Assembly: GCA_023379355.1 (NCBI GenBank)
Contig: JAMCUD010000107.1
Location: forward strand, 1 to 11,385
Direction: 5' to 3'
Length of the DNA: 11,385 nucleotides
DNA from: Thermoplasmatota archaeon
Lineage (GTDB): Archaea; Thermoplasmatota; Thermoplasmata; Thermoplasmatales; Thermoplasmataceae
A program made the position numbers and the translations under genes. Every line of letters begins with the position of its first letter. Within the stretch, counting starts at the first letter, position 1. The notes under the pieces were generated by a model, which saw only the letters and a program-made list of their open reading frames with translations, searched no databases and was not told the origin of the DNA. Positions 1-6,081 of the stretch are shown piece by piece.

Positions 1-46
1 TCTGTGCACTGTCTGGATAGATCCTGAATCTGTATGTCCTTATCAT
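1..46 (-). CDS. tnpB: TnpB (IS200/IS605-type RNA-guided nuclease), N-terminus only, cut by window edge
   Basis: Reading the minus strand from the ATG at 46 gives 15 residues, MIRTYRFRIYPDSAQ, before the window ends. This is the typical first strand of TnpB/OrfB proteins (M-x-R-T-Y-x-F-R-I-Y-P). TnpB proteins are RuvC-type nucleases guided by an RNA from the element's right end, and they travel with IS200/IS605-family transposons. A GGAGGAT stretch, plausibly a Shine-Dalgarno, lies at about 58-64 on the minus strand. A TATA-like box lies at 99-108. The catalytic part is outside the window, so it is unknown whether the gene is intact. The call rests on a short but characteristic match; the orientation is certain if the call is right. 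Confidence 0.72.
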   Translation of the reverse strand, partial: MIRTYRFRIYPDSAQ

Positions 47-78
47 CTGGAACACTGATCCTCCACGTCTTTCTTCAT
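43..78 (-). other. possible 11-codon leader ORF coupled to tnpB
   Basis: An ATG at 78 on the minus strand opens a mini-ORF, MKKDVEDQCSR, whose TGA stop overlaps the tnpB ATG as ATGA at 46-43. The ATG lies about 27 bases from the centre of the TATA-like box at 99-108, so a leaderless transcript could begin with it. If translated, it could couple initiation to tnpB. Such short ORFs arise by chance; only the position makes it notable. Confidence 0.25.
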
Positions 79-98
79 GATCACTGATGGATGTAGTA

Positions 99-108
99 AT
101 TATATATG
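99..108 (-). promoter_or_regulatory. TATA-like box for tnpB
   Basis: The minus strand reads an alternating AT stretch (ATATATAAT) about 55-60 bases before the tnpB ATG and about 27 before the ATG at 78. This fits an archaeal TATA box with transcription starting near 77-78. Confidence 0.45.
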
Positions 109-127
109 AAGAAATTGGTTCGCTTTC

Positions 128-151
128 ATCCCACCCTGAAGGATGTGGGAT
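128..151. mobile_element. hairpin of an IS200/IS605-family element end
   Basis: ATCCCAC (128-134) pairs perfectly with GTGGGAT (145-151). Inside, CCT (135-137) pairs with AGG (140-142), leaving a two-base loop and a two-base bulge. Such imperfect subterminal hairpins are the ends recognised by HUH transposases of the IS200/IS605 family. The adjoining minus-strand bases GAGCGGGAAAT recall tnpB element ends in archaea. It lies about 80 bases upstream of the tnpB start, so the simplest reading is the left end of that element. A stranded right end of a lost copy is the alternative. The exact boundary cannot be fixed from one copy. Confidence 0.5.
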
Positions 152-198
152 TTCCCGCTCACGGTGTTAAAAACTTCCTTTTTTTCCCACTACAAACC

Positions 199-206
199 AT
201 TTAATT
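199..206 (+). promoter_or_regulatory. TATA-like box for the histidine phosphatase gene
   Basis: ATTTAATT is centred about 27 bases before the ATG at 230, as expected for a leaderless archaeal mRNA. The match to a TATA box is modest, and the surrounding bases are generally T-rich. Confidence 0.38.
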
Positions 207-229
207 CCTATTTTTCTATTCCCCCAGTA

Positions 230-841
230 ATGCAAAATAACCGGTCGCGATTTATTGTTGCCAGGCACGGGGAAACCATATCCAATCTCAATCAGCGCTG
301 GCAGGGTATGAGCAACAGTCCCCTGACAGAAACTGGAAGGAGGCAGGCTGAATACCTGGGTGCAAGACTTAAGGAGTACAGAATTTCCCGGATAATAACA
401 AGCACCCTGACCAGATCCATGGAAACTGGAAAGATCATATCTGAGATAATTGGGGTTAAGAATATATTTGCCTCAGATCAACTTAACGAAAGGAATCTGG
501 GCATCCTGGAAGGATACACATCCCAGGAGATCCGGGAGAATTTTGGTATTGAATTCAACATGATAACCTCAAGAGATATTGACAGTCTGGAAGGGGTGGA
601 AGCCTGGAAATCTTTTGTAAGGAGAATTTTTCACTATCTTGAGGCACTTAAGGGTGAGAATTATGGTGGAACAACGCTCCTTGTAACTCATGGTGGTGTC
701 CTCAGGTCCATATTCAACACCCTTACAAACACATATGACCAGAGGGTTCTGTTCCACAACTGTGCCTATATGGTTCTCCATCCAGAGAATGGTAACTGTA
801 CAATTGACAGTGTCAATCCAATGATCGATACCACGGCCTGA
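230..841 (+). CDS. histidine phosphatase / phosphoglycerate mutase-like protein
   Basis: A 203-residue cytosolic enzyme of the histidine phosphatase (branch 2H) superfamily. These proteins transfer or hydrolyse phosphate through a phosphohistidine. The R-H-G-E-T motif at residues 12-16 carries the nucleophilic His13. Arg62 in STLTRS is the usual phosphate-binding arginine, E87 in the LNERNLGILEG stretch is the likely acid, and His154 in VTHGG is the second catalytic histidine. The length suits the GpmB/PhoE/CobC group. The true substrate (3-phosphoglycerate, sugar phosphate, alpha-ribazole phosphate or other) cannot be told. The frame stays open upstream to an ATG at 143, adding 29 residues. 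That part overlaps the transposon hairpin and its flank, and the protein family starts just before R-H-G, so I take 230, which also has a TATA-like box at the right distance. Confidence 0.85.
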   Translation: MQNNRSRFIVARHGETISNLNQRWQGMSNSPLTETGRRQAEYLGARLKEYRISRIITSTLTRSMETGKIISEIIGVKNIFASDQLNERNLGILEGYTSQEIRENFGIEFNMITSRDIDSLEGVEAWKSFVRRIFHYLEALKGENYGGTTLLVTHGGVLRSIFNTLTNTYDQRVLFHNCAYMVLHPENGNCTIDSVNPMIDTTA

Positions 842-901
842 ATATGTGATTTCAGTGTTTTAAGACCGAACTGAATCGGGTAAAATTTTCAGGTCAGAAA
901 A

Positions 902-910
902 AATTTAAAA
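902..910 (+). promoter_or_regulatory. TATA box for the GT-C-type membrane protein
   Basis: AATTTAAAA preceded by an A-run is centred about 29 bases upstream of the TTG at 935. It is the clearest AT-rich element in the 93-base gap after the phosphatase gene, and it supports an almost leaderless transcript starting at the TTG. Confidence 0.55.
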
Positions 911-934
911 TGTTATTGCTATCTTGCGACCAGT

Positions 935-2815
935 TTGATTAACAGGATCAGGGCAATATTCCAACCTTCTGAAAGCAACGTCAATTTGACTATTGACCTA
1001 AATGAAATGGTCATATTTCTGGGTCTTGTAACAGGATCATCCCTCATTGAGATTGCTTATTTTATCTGGGTTGATTTCGGGTACCTGAACCTTCTTGCCA
1101 TGCCATTGGAACTGATCTCCCTATTTGCAGGTTTTATTATCATCTTATGCAGCCTGACTGTAAATATGAAAAGGTGGTTGAAACTGCTGTTTATTGCTGC
1201 ATTTGTTTCTGTCTCCATCCAGATACTCATATATTCCTATCCGTCTGGACTCAGACCCTATGCTCTGATCTTCATGATTGTTCTCTTCACCACCTTATTC
1301 ACCTATGTTATCATTGAATTCAGAAGGGGCCTGCTGCAAAAAATACTGTATTACTATGCAGCTGAGATCATTATATTCCTGATTCTGTTCACATTCCTAG
1401 CAGGATTGTTATATCCAAGATATCTTGCAAGTGATGAAAGCGCAATAGACACCTATGCTGCCACCCTCTTCCTCAGGGGTATAAATCCCTATAATGCAGT
1501 CAATATGATTAACTCCCTTTCGTCAATGCATTTCCCCTATTATCTGGGTACTCCCATACTCACCGGAGGATATGTGCGAAATCTTGGATATCCAGTCCTT
1601 TCTTTCATAGCCTACCTGCCAACCGCAACTATTTCGCTGAAACCAACTCTTTTCCAGGAAACCCTCACCATCATTCCCATAATCATATTGACCCTGGAAT
1701 ATACCAAAAAAGGATGCCTGAATCTACTACCCACCCTTTTCCTTGGCATCTTTTCTTCCACCATGATACTTTCGGAAGGGCTGAATGGAGGAAATGGAAT
1801 ACTGTGGGCTTCCTCTGTTATGTTATCCTACATTTTTTTGAGAAAGCCCGTGAAATCTGGTGTACTCTTTGGTCTTGCACTTTCAGTAAAACAGATCCCG
1901 GTTTTTGTTCTACCTTTCTTCTTCATACTCATCCTGAAGGAACATGGAAAAGGCAACCTTGTAAAATGGTTTCTGGCTGTAATGGGCACATTCTTAATCA
2001 TCAATGGATATTTCATTGCATTAAACCCGGAGTCCTATGTGAAATCCATATTGAGTCCTGAATTTCTGCCTATCATTGGATATGGTTTTGGAATTTCCCA
2101 GATCTCTTTCCTTGGATTCTTAAGTATCCCTAAGATCGTTTTTACGGTTCTCATGATCTGTGTGGCTTTCATTCTGTTTTCTATATACTACCTTTATTTT
2201 GAAAGATTAAGGTATGCAATTTTTGTGTTTCCAATGATGATACTTGCCCTTAACTACAGAGTTTCCATCCAGTATTTCCTGTACTGGGTGATCCTCTGCT
2301 TTTCAACGGTCCCCTTCTTGCTTGAAGATGTTGTTCTTTCAGACAGGATCAGTGGAAACGCCGTGAAGAATGCAGGTAAAACAGTAATACGTTCACTTGG
2401 GAAGAGAGGAAGGAAAAGCATACTTGTTTCAATTTTCATAGTTCTATGCATGATCCCTGTTTCGGCAGTATTATACCATGAACATACCAGTTCAACCCTT
2501 ACCATTGAGTCTTCCGTTCCAAATTCAATGATCAATAATGCCTCTTTTGCGGATTCCATGAACATCACCGTCTATTTTTCCTCGCCCTCAGATAAACCCC
2601 AGGATATCTTTTTCAGGATCGTGGAACCCGGGCCCATAACAAATGGCAACGGACTTATCTGGAATATAAGTGGTCACAATAACACCATAATGCCTGATTC
2701 CAGCAGCACATTCTTCCTGCACACAGACATTCCTTCCGAGTACCTGAATCTCAGTAAGTCATACCGTCTTGTGGTATACTGTTCTGGAATGGTTTCTGCC
2801 AGGACTTTCAACTGA
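935..2815 (+). CDS. polytopic GT-C-fold (GT87/DUF2029-like) membrane glycosyltransferase candidate
   Basis: A 626-residue integral membrane protein with roughly a dozen hydrophobic segments between residues 25 and 515. After about residue 165, a presumed outside loop starts with Asp167-Glu168 and continues D-T-Y-A-A-T-L-F-L-R-G-I-N-P-Y. This resembles the acidic first-loop motif of GT-C transferases, which use polyprenyl-phosphate sugars. GLALSVKQIPVFVLP at 313-327 is the conserved helix of GT87/DUF2029 mannosyltransferase-like proteins. A hydrophilic beta-type tail (about 516-626) follows the last helix and holds five N-x-S/T sequons (near 535, 543, 577, 582 and 605), as expected for an extracellular domain. 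The first codon is TTG. I keep it because a TATA box sits about 29 bases upstream; an ATG at 1007 is the alternative and would remove 24 residues. The family assignment is inferred; the sugar and acceptor are unknown. Confidence 0.62.
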   Translation: MINRIRAIFQPSESNVNLTIDLNEMVIFLGLVTGSSLIEIAYFIWVDFGYLNLLAMPLELISLFAGFIIILCSLTVNMKRWLKLLFIAAFVSVSIQILIYSYPSGLRPYALIFMIVLFTTLFTYVIIEFRRGLLQKILYYYAAEIIIFLILFTFLAGLLYPRYLASDESAIDTYAATLFLRGINPYNAVNMINSLSSMHFPYYLGTPILTGGYVRNLGYPVLSFIAYLPTATISLKPTLFQETLTIIPIIILTLEYTKKGCLNLLPTLFLGIFSSTMILSEGLNGGNGILWASSVMLSYIFLRKPVKSGVLFGLALSVKQIPVFVLPFFFILILKEHGKGNLVKWFLAVMGTFLIINGYFIALNPESYVKSILSPEFLPIIGYGFGISQISFLGFLSIPKIVFTVLMICVAFILFSIYYLYFERLRYAIFVFPMMILALNYRVSIQYFLYWVILCFSTVPFLLEDVVLSDRISGNAVKNAGKTVIRSLGKRGRKSILVSIFIVLCMIPVSAVLYHEHTSSTLTIESSVPNSMINNASFADSMNITVYFSSPSDKPQDIFFRIVEPGPITNGNGLIWNISGHNNTIMPDSSSTFFLHTDIPSEYLNLSKSYRLVVYCSGMVSARTFN

Positions 2816-2849
2816 CCCTCCTTTACACTGTACATTTAACCTGTGAAAA

Positions 2850-3029
2850 ATGCCTCTGCCGGCATTATCCAATGATGAAAAGAGGGAGGAAAATGTTCTC
2901 CATTCACCATACAACTTTTCTGATGCACGGAAGCTGGAACAATTGGTCTATGAACTTAAAGGAACTATCTGTCGATACTTGAACTGTGAAGCAGAGAAAG
3001 TGTTTATAATTGCCTTTCAATCACACACA
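2850..3029 (+). other. 60-codon open stretch in frame with the dehydrogenase; probable gene fragment, not its N-terminus
   Basis: An ATG at 2850 reads through 60 codons into the dehydrogenase frame. Short-chain dehydrogenases begin only a few residues before the glycine motif, and a TATA box lies inside this stretch at the right distance from the ATG at 3030, so I do not fuse it. The stretch nevertheless looks protein-like: YELKGTICRYLNCEAEKVFI resembles the part of fold-type I PLP aminotransferases that precedes their glycine-rich loop. It may be the remnant of such a gene, or simply a chance open frame. Confidence 0.3.
3003..3010 (+). promoter_or_regulatory. TATA box for the short-chain dehydrogenase
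   Basis: TTTATAAT is centred about 24 bases before the ATG at 3030. It is a good archaeal TATA box and decides the start of the downstream gene. Confidence 0.58.
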
Positions 3030-3737
3030 ATGAATAATTTTATAATCAGTGGAGTTGGTCCAGGGATGGGATGCAGCATTGCTAGAGAATTCAGTTCCCA
3101 CGGCATTTCCATTGGCCTGATTTCTAGAACTGATTTTGGAGTCAGGCTTTCAAGGGAGTTAAATTGTGTACACAGGAAGGCGGATCTTAAAGACTTTGAG
3201 TCCACACAGAAGGTCATTTATGAACTCGCTGAAGAATTAGGAGGGATCAGTGGGGTAGTACACTGTGCCGGTGGTTTTTTCAGCACAAGGGGGATCATGG
3301 AGACAGATCCGGAACAGTTCATGGAGGCACTTCAAAATAACTCCGTAACCTATTTCAATGTTGCTAAGAGTTCAGTAAAACATATTAGTGGGAAGGGCGG
3401 TTCAATCACTGCCATTTCTGCCGCCAGAAACGTTTACTATGGAAGCAATCCAGGCTATTCCGCAGGAAAGGGAAGCATTGTATACATGACCAGGACCCTG
3501 GCAAAAGATCTTGCACGTTTCAATATAAGGGTCAATGCAGTGGCCCCAGGTTTCATCAGGAAAGATGACTGCGGAACTCCGCCCGGTGATGCCAAACTTC
3601 TTGGATCAGAAAGATATCCATCATCGCTCATTGGAAAAATTGTATATGAAATAGCCACGAACAGCATAATAACTGGCCAGAACATAGAAGCGGATGGTGG
3701 AGTGAGTTCCCAGATCCCTTCCAGTAAAACAATGTAA
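3030..3737 (+). CDS. short-chain dehydrogenase/reductase (classical SDR)
   Basis: A 235-residue NAD(P)-dependent oxidoreductase with the full classical SDR layout. The Rossmann glycine motif is S-G-V-G-P-G-M-G at residues 7-14. Arg33 follows the second strand, which hints at NADP(H). Asp52 in KADLKD is the usual adenine-contacting residue. HCAGG at 78-82 replaces the common NNAG. The catalytic set is Ser130, Tyr143 and Lys147 (Y-S-A-G-K), with Ser and Tyr 13 residues apart as normal. VNAVAPGFI at 168-176 and the C-terminal G-Q-N-I-E-A-D-G-G (216-224) are as in FabG-like enzymes. The substrate cannot be assigned: FabG-like, sugar or alcohol dehydrogenases all look like this. The gene stands alone with its own TATA box. 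I use the ATG at 3030, not the in-frame ATG at 2850. Confidence 0.82.
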   Translation: MNNFIISGVGPGMGCSIAREFSSHGISIGLISRTDFGVRLSRELNCVHRKADLKDFESTQKVIYELAEELGGISGVVHCAGGFFSTRGIMETDPEQFMEALQNNSVTYFNVAKSSVKHISGKGGSITAISAARNVYYGSNPGYSAGKGSIVYMTRTLAKDLARFNIRVNAVAPGFIRKDDCGTPPGDAKLLGSERYPSSLIGKIVYEIATNSIITGQNIEADGGVSSQIPSSKTM

Positions 3738-3783
3738 TCATGTCAGATCTTAAAAATTCCGATTGACTGATCATGTTCATTCT

Positions 3784-4208
3784 GGAACGGGCCCATTGGA
3801 AGACCATGTGACCTGTCTGTGCAGTTTTATTGACAAAATTTGGATTGAGTTAAGTTGATCTGCTGGCAATTGCATAGCAGTCAGTATAACCTTCAGTGCA
3901 GAAATAAGGGAAAGACTTCGATTTTTTCATTGTTTTCCACCCTTACTGTGTGATTACAGAGGGGATCCTTTGATTGAAACATTTTATAACCGGAATTTAC
4001 GATGAATTGGGTCTCTTCAAGAATTGTGTACAGATCCATAGGGAATCGTGTTTCCAGGTGATCACTGCAAACACCTCATACAATAATGGCGGTGACTGAG
4101 GATGTTTTCATATTATGAACAAGAATCGCCCAGTTTGAGCTGTGGAGATCGCGTGATAAGCTCTTACATTTCTTGATTCTGTTTCCCCAGAAAATGGGCC
4201 CATGTTCC
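3784..4208. repeat. widely spaced inverted repeat GGAAC(AT)GGGCCCATT
   Basis: The plus strand at 3784-3797 reads GGAACGGGCCCATT. The minus strand from 4208 to 4193 reads GGAACATGGGCCCATT, the same apart from a two-base insertion. The core GGGCCC is itself palindromic, which makes chance similarity easier. The arms enclose about 395 bases containing the second half of the suspected pseudogene. It may be the termini of a small inserted element or a coincidence. Confidence 0.3.
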
Positions 4209-4585
4209 TTCTATCTATTGGAATGTCCCCTTCTCATATGATCTCGGTTTATTGTATGGAGCCCCTATGATTTCAGTCTCAAGACCAATTGAAAGCAATT
4301 TGTCACCATAACCGGCCACTGCCTGGGTGAGAAAAACAATACATGGAACCTCCAGTTATGTTTTGATCATGAAAAAGTTATGTTGTTATCTACTAAACTC
4401 CTTTTTGGGTCGGAATGCAAAAAGTATGGAACCTGGAGGCATGATCTCTAAGGTCTTTTTTCATTCATTATTCCATGGATTCACTGGCATCATAAGGATC
4501 ACTTTACTGGACGGGTCAATTCACCCTAAGTGGTCATGTTTATTGCAGCCGAGACATCCACTTTGATGAGATTCAATTTCCAATG
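3893..4585 (-). pseudogene. decayed minus-strand gene of unknown family (tentative)
   Basis: No intact gene lies between 3738 and 4624. On the minus strand, protein-like runs follow one another in the same direction but in changing frames: about 4588-4529 (containing LIKVDVSAAINMTT, then TAG), a shift near 4503 into VILMMPVNPWNNE (then TGA), 4461-4389 (containing EIMPPGSILFAFRPKKEF, then TAA), 4349-4218 (44 codons, containing AVAGYGDKLLSIGLETEIIG, then TAG), and 4207-3893 (open except for a TGA at 4078-4076, with a final 60-codon run). Together they would make about 230 residues. I do not recognise the family. The pattern fits an old gene broken by several stops and shifts, but chance open runs cannot be excluded. 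The rest of the gap (3738-3892) shows nothing I can support. Confidence 0.35.
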
Positions 4586-4592
4586 ACTACTG

Positions 4593-4600
4593 AAAATTTA
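4593..4600 (+). promoter_or_regulatory. TATA box deciding the start of the PPC-domain gene
   Basis: AAAATTTA is centred about 28 bases before the ATG at 4625. It closely resembles the box in front of the gene at 935, and it lies downstream of the longer in-frame ATG at 4583. Confidence 0.5.
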
Positions 4601-4624
4601 TTGTCTCAGATGACATACACCGCC

Positions 4625-5038
4625 ATGTTATCAAGAATTGAAGGAAACGATATACTGGTGAAGATGGAAAAGGGTGAGGATATACTTTCCACACTTTCTG
4701 AAGTGGTTGAGAAATACGGGGTCTCATCGGGAACAGTGGTATTCGGTATAGGTATGATAAAAAATCTTGAGGTAGGTTACTTCAACGGAAATGAATACGA
4801 GAAGAGGGTATATCCGGAGAATCTTGAAACTCTCTCATTTCATGGGTCAATAGCAGAAAACGAACCGAGATTCCATATCCACGCATCCTGTGCAAACAGG
4901 GACCACAATGTTGTCGGTGGGCACCTGTTTTCCGGCATGGCTGATCCTCTACTGGAAATTCAGATAAAAAAACTGGACGAGGTCAGGTTCAGAAGGGAGA
5001 AGAACCAGAAATCAGGTCTAATGGAGCTGACTTTTTAA
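4625..5038 (+). CDS. PPC (DUF296) domain protein
   Basis: A 137-residue single-domain protein of the PPC/DUF296 family, named for plants and prokaryotes conserved. In plants the domain is joined to AT-hooks; the free-standing prokaryotic forms are trimers of unclear function, often with a bound metal. Here KMEKGEDILSTL opens the domain, VVFGIGMI is the conserved central strand and turn, and the metal site is recognisable as H-I-H (His84, His86) followed by G-G-H (His100). The frame is open from an ATG at 4583, with another ATG at 4610. I choose 4625 because MLSRIEGNDILVKMEKGE matches the usual family N-terminus and a TATA box is correctly placed. The gene has its own promoter and ends 12 bases before the convergent alcohol dehydrogenase stop. 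No role can be assigned from context. Confidence 0.8.
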   Translation: MLSRIEGNDILVKMEKGEDILSTLSEVVEKYGVSSGTVVFGIGMIKNLEVGYFNGNEYEKRVYPENLETLSFHGSIAENEPRFHIHASCANRDHNVVGGHLFSGMADPLLEIQIKKLDEVRFRREKNQKSGLMELTF

Positions 5039-5050
5039 GCTACTTCATGA

Positions 5051-6079
5051 TCACAGCATGGACTGGATCAGGGGCATCAGGTCATCCCTGTTTCCCTTGA
5101 GTTTTGACAAAATATAGTCCAGGTCCTCTTTCCCTATGCCATAGTCGGAAAGTTTTCTGGTCAGACCCATTCTCCTGATGAAGTTTTCCACCATATCTGC
5201 CGTCCTGGAAGCCTGATCGACCTCATTGAGTCCATTTATTCCCAACTGATGTGATACTGCCGCGAGAGGTTCAGGATTGCTTCTTGCATAATAACGCATC
5301 ACTGCAGGAAGAGTTATGCAGGATGTCATTCCATGTGGAATCCCCCATTTTGCACCAATAATCCTTCCTATGTTGTGACTCAACCCCATGGGAGCATCGA
5401 AAACTTCAAAATACGAATACCATGCAGCCTTCTGGCATTCAAGTCTTGCATCCATATCTGTCTTCTCTAAATTCGTCATTATTTTTTCTATGGCTTTAAT
5501 GGCAAACATTACTGCGGGCTCGCTGAAGTTGTTTGTTACAATTGTCTCCAGTGCATGATCAAGGCTCCTTATTCCAGTGGATTTCCACAAAATATCGGGA
5601 GTTTCTGCAGTGGCTGCAGGATCAAGGATCACATACTGAGGAGTTATGCCCTTGTCCCTTATGCCCATCTTCTCCCCACCGATGGTGTATCCGGCAATGT
5701 GTGAAAATTCCGCCGCTGAAAGGGTCGTTGGGATTGCAACCTGCACCGCTTCCATGTTATGGTAATATCTCATGACCTTTGAAGCATCTATTACACTCCC
5801 ACCACCAATTGATATGATTGAATCGCAGTTCAGGTTACGCATGCTTTCAACACCGTGCTCAATCTCCTCCATGGGGGAGTGCTGTGTTACCTGTGCGAAT
5901 TCTGTGTATGGAATTTTTATAGAATCGATTAAGTCCTGGTAAAATGTGGTCCTGGAAACAGAATGGCTGGCAACAACTAGCGGATGTTTCATTCCATTCT
6001 CTGAAATGATAGAACCAAGGTTTCCAATGGACCCATTACCGTAAAAAACCTTTCTTATGGGCAGGTAGTTGAACTCCAT
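5051..6079 (-). CDS. iron-containing alcohol dehydrogenase family, maleylacetate reductase-like
   Basis: A 342-residue group III (iron-type) alcohol dehydrogenase, in the size range of maleylacetate reductases. The N-terminal nucleotide-binding half has I-G-G-G-S-V-I-D-A-S-K at 91-101 and P-T-T-L-S-A-A-E-F-S at 117-126, the latter characteristic of the maleylacetate reductase branch. In the metal-binding half, His175, His235 (GLSHNIG) and His249 (GIPHG) are present. The first ligand, an Asp in typical iron alcohol dehydrogenases, is Arg171 in the sequence G-I-R-S-L-D-H. Maleylacetate reductases likewise often depart here, so metal dependence is doubtful. The start lies 2 bases after the homogentisate dioxygenase stop, so this is the last gene of the tyrosine-degradation operon. 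That position suggests action on maleylacetoacetate, fumarylacetoacetate or a product such as acetoacetate. Reduction of the C=C bond is my inference from the family reaction. Confidence 0.8.
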   Translation of the reverse strand: MEFNYLPIRKVFYGNGSIGNLGSIISENGMKHPLVVASHSVSRTTFYQDLIDSIKIPYTEFAQVTQHSPMEEIEHGVESMRNLNCDSIISIGGGSVIDASKVMRYYHNMEAVQVAIPTTLSAAEFSHIAGYTIGGEKMGIRDKGITPQYVILDPAATAETPDILWKSTGIRSLDHALETIVTNNFSEPAVMFAIKAIEKIMTNLEKTDMDARLECQKAAWYSYFEVFDAPMGLSHNIGRIIGAKWGIPHGMTSCITLPAVMRYYARSNPEPLAAVSHQLGINGLNEVDQASRTADMVENFIRRMGLTRKLSDYGIGKEDLDYILSKLKGNRDDLMPLIQSML

Positions 6080-6081
6080 GG

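Noticed and set aside
143..229. 29-residue N-terminal extension of the histidine phosphatase
   Set aside because: It overlaps the transposon-end hairpin and its flank, and the family begins just before the R-H-G motif. The ATG at 230 has a TATA-like box at the right distance.
1714..2061. 115-codon open frame inside the membrane protein gene, same strand
   Set aside because: It lies wholly inside a well-supported gene in another frame, and its Cys/His/Trp-rich sequence is typical of an out-of-frame reading.
2254..2568. 104-codon minus-strand open frame opposite the membrane protein
   Set aside because: Antisense shadow with no promoter or domain.
4327..4566. 79-codon plus-strand open frame in the large gap
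   Set aside because: No recognisable domain or convincing promoter, and it lies opposite the more protein-like minus-strand segments. Probably chance.
5051..6079. Glycerol or glycerol-1-phosphate dehydrogenase
   Set aside because: Same superfamily, but the P-T-T-L-S-A-A-E-F motif, the GIPHG region and the operon partners fit maleylacetate reductase better.
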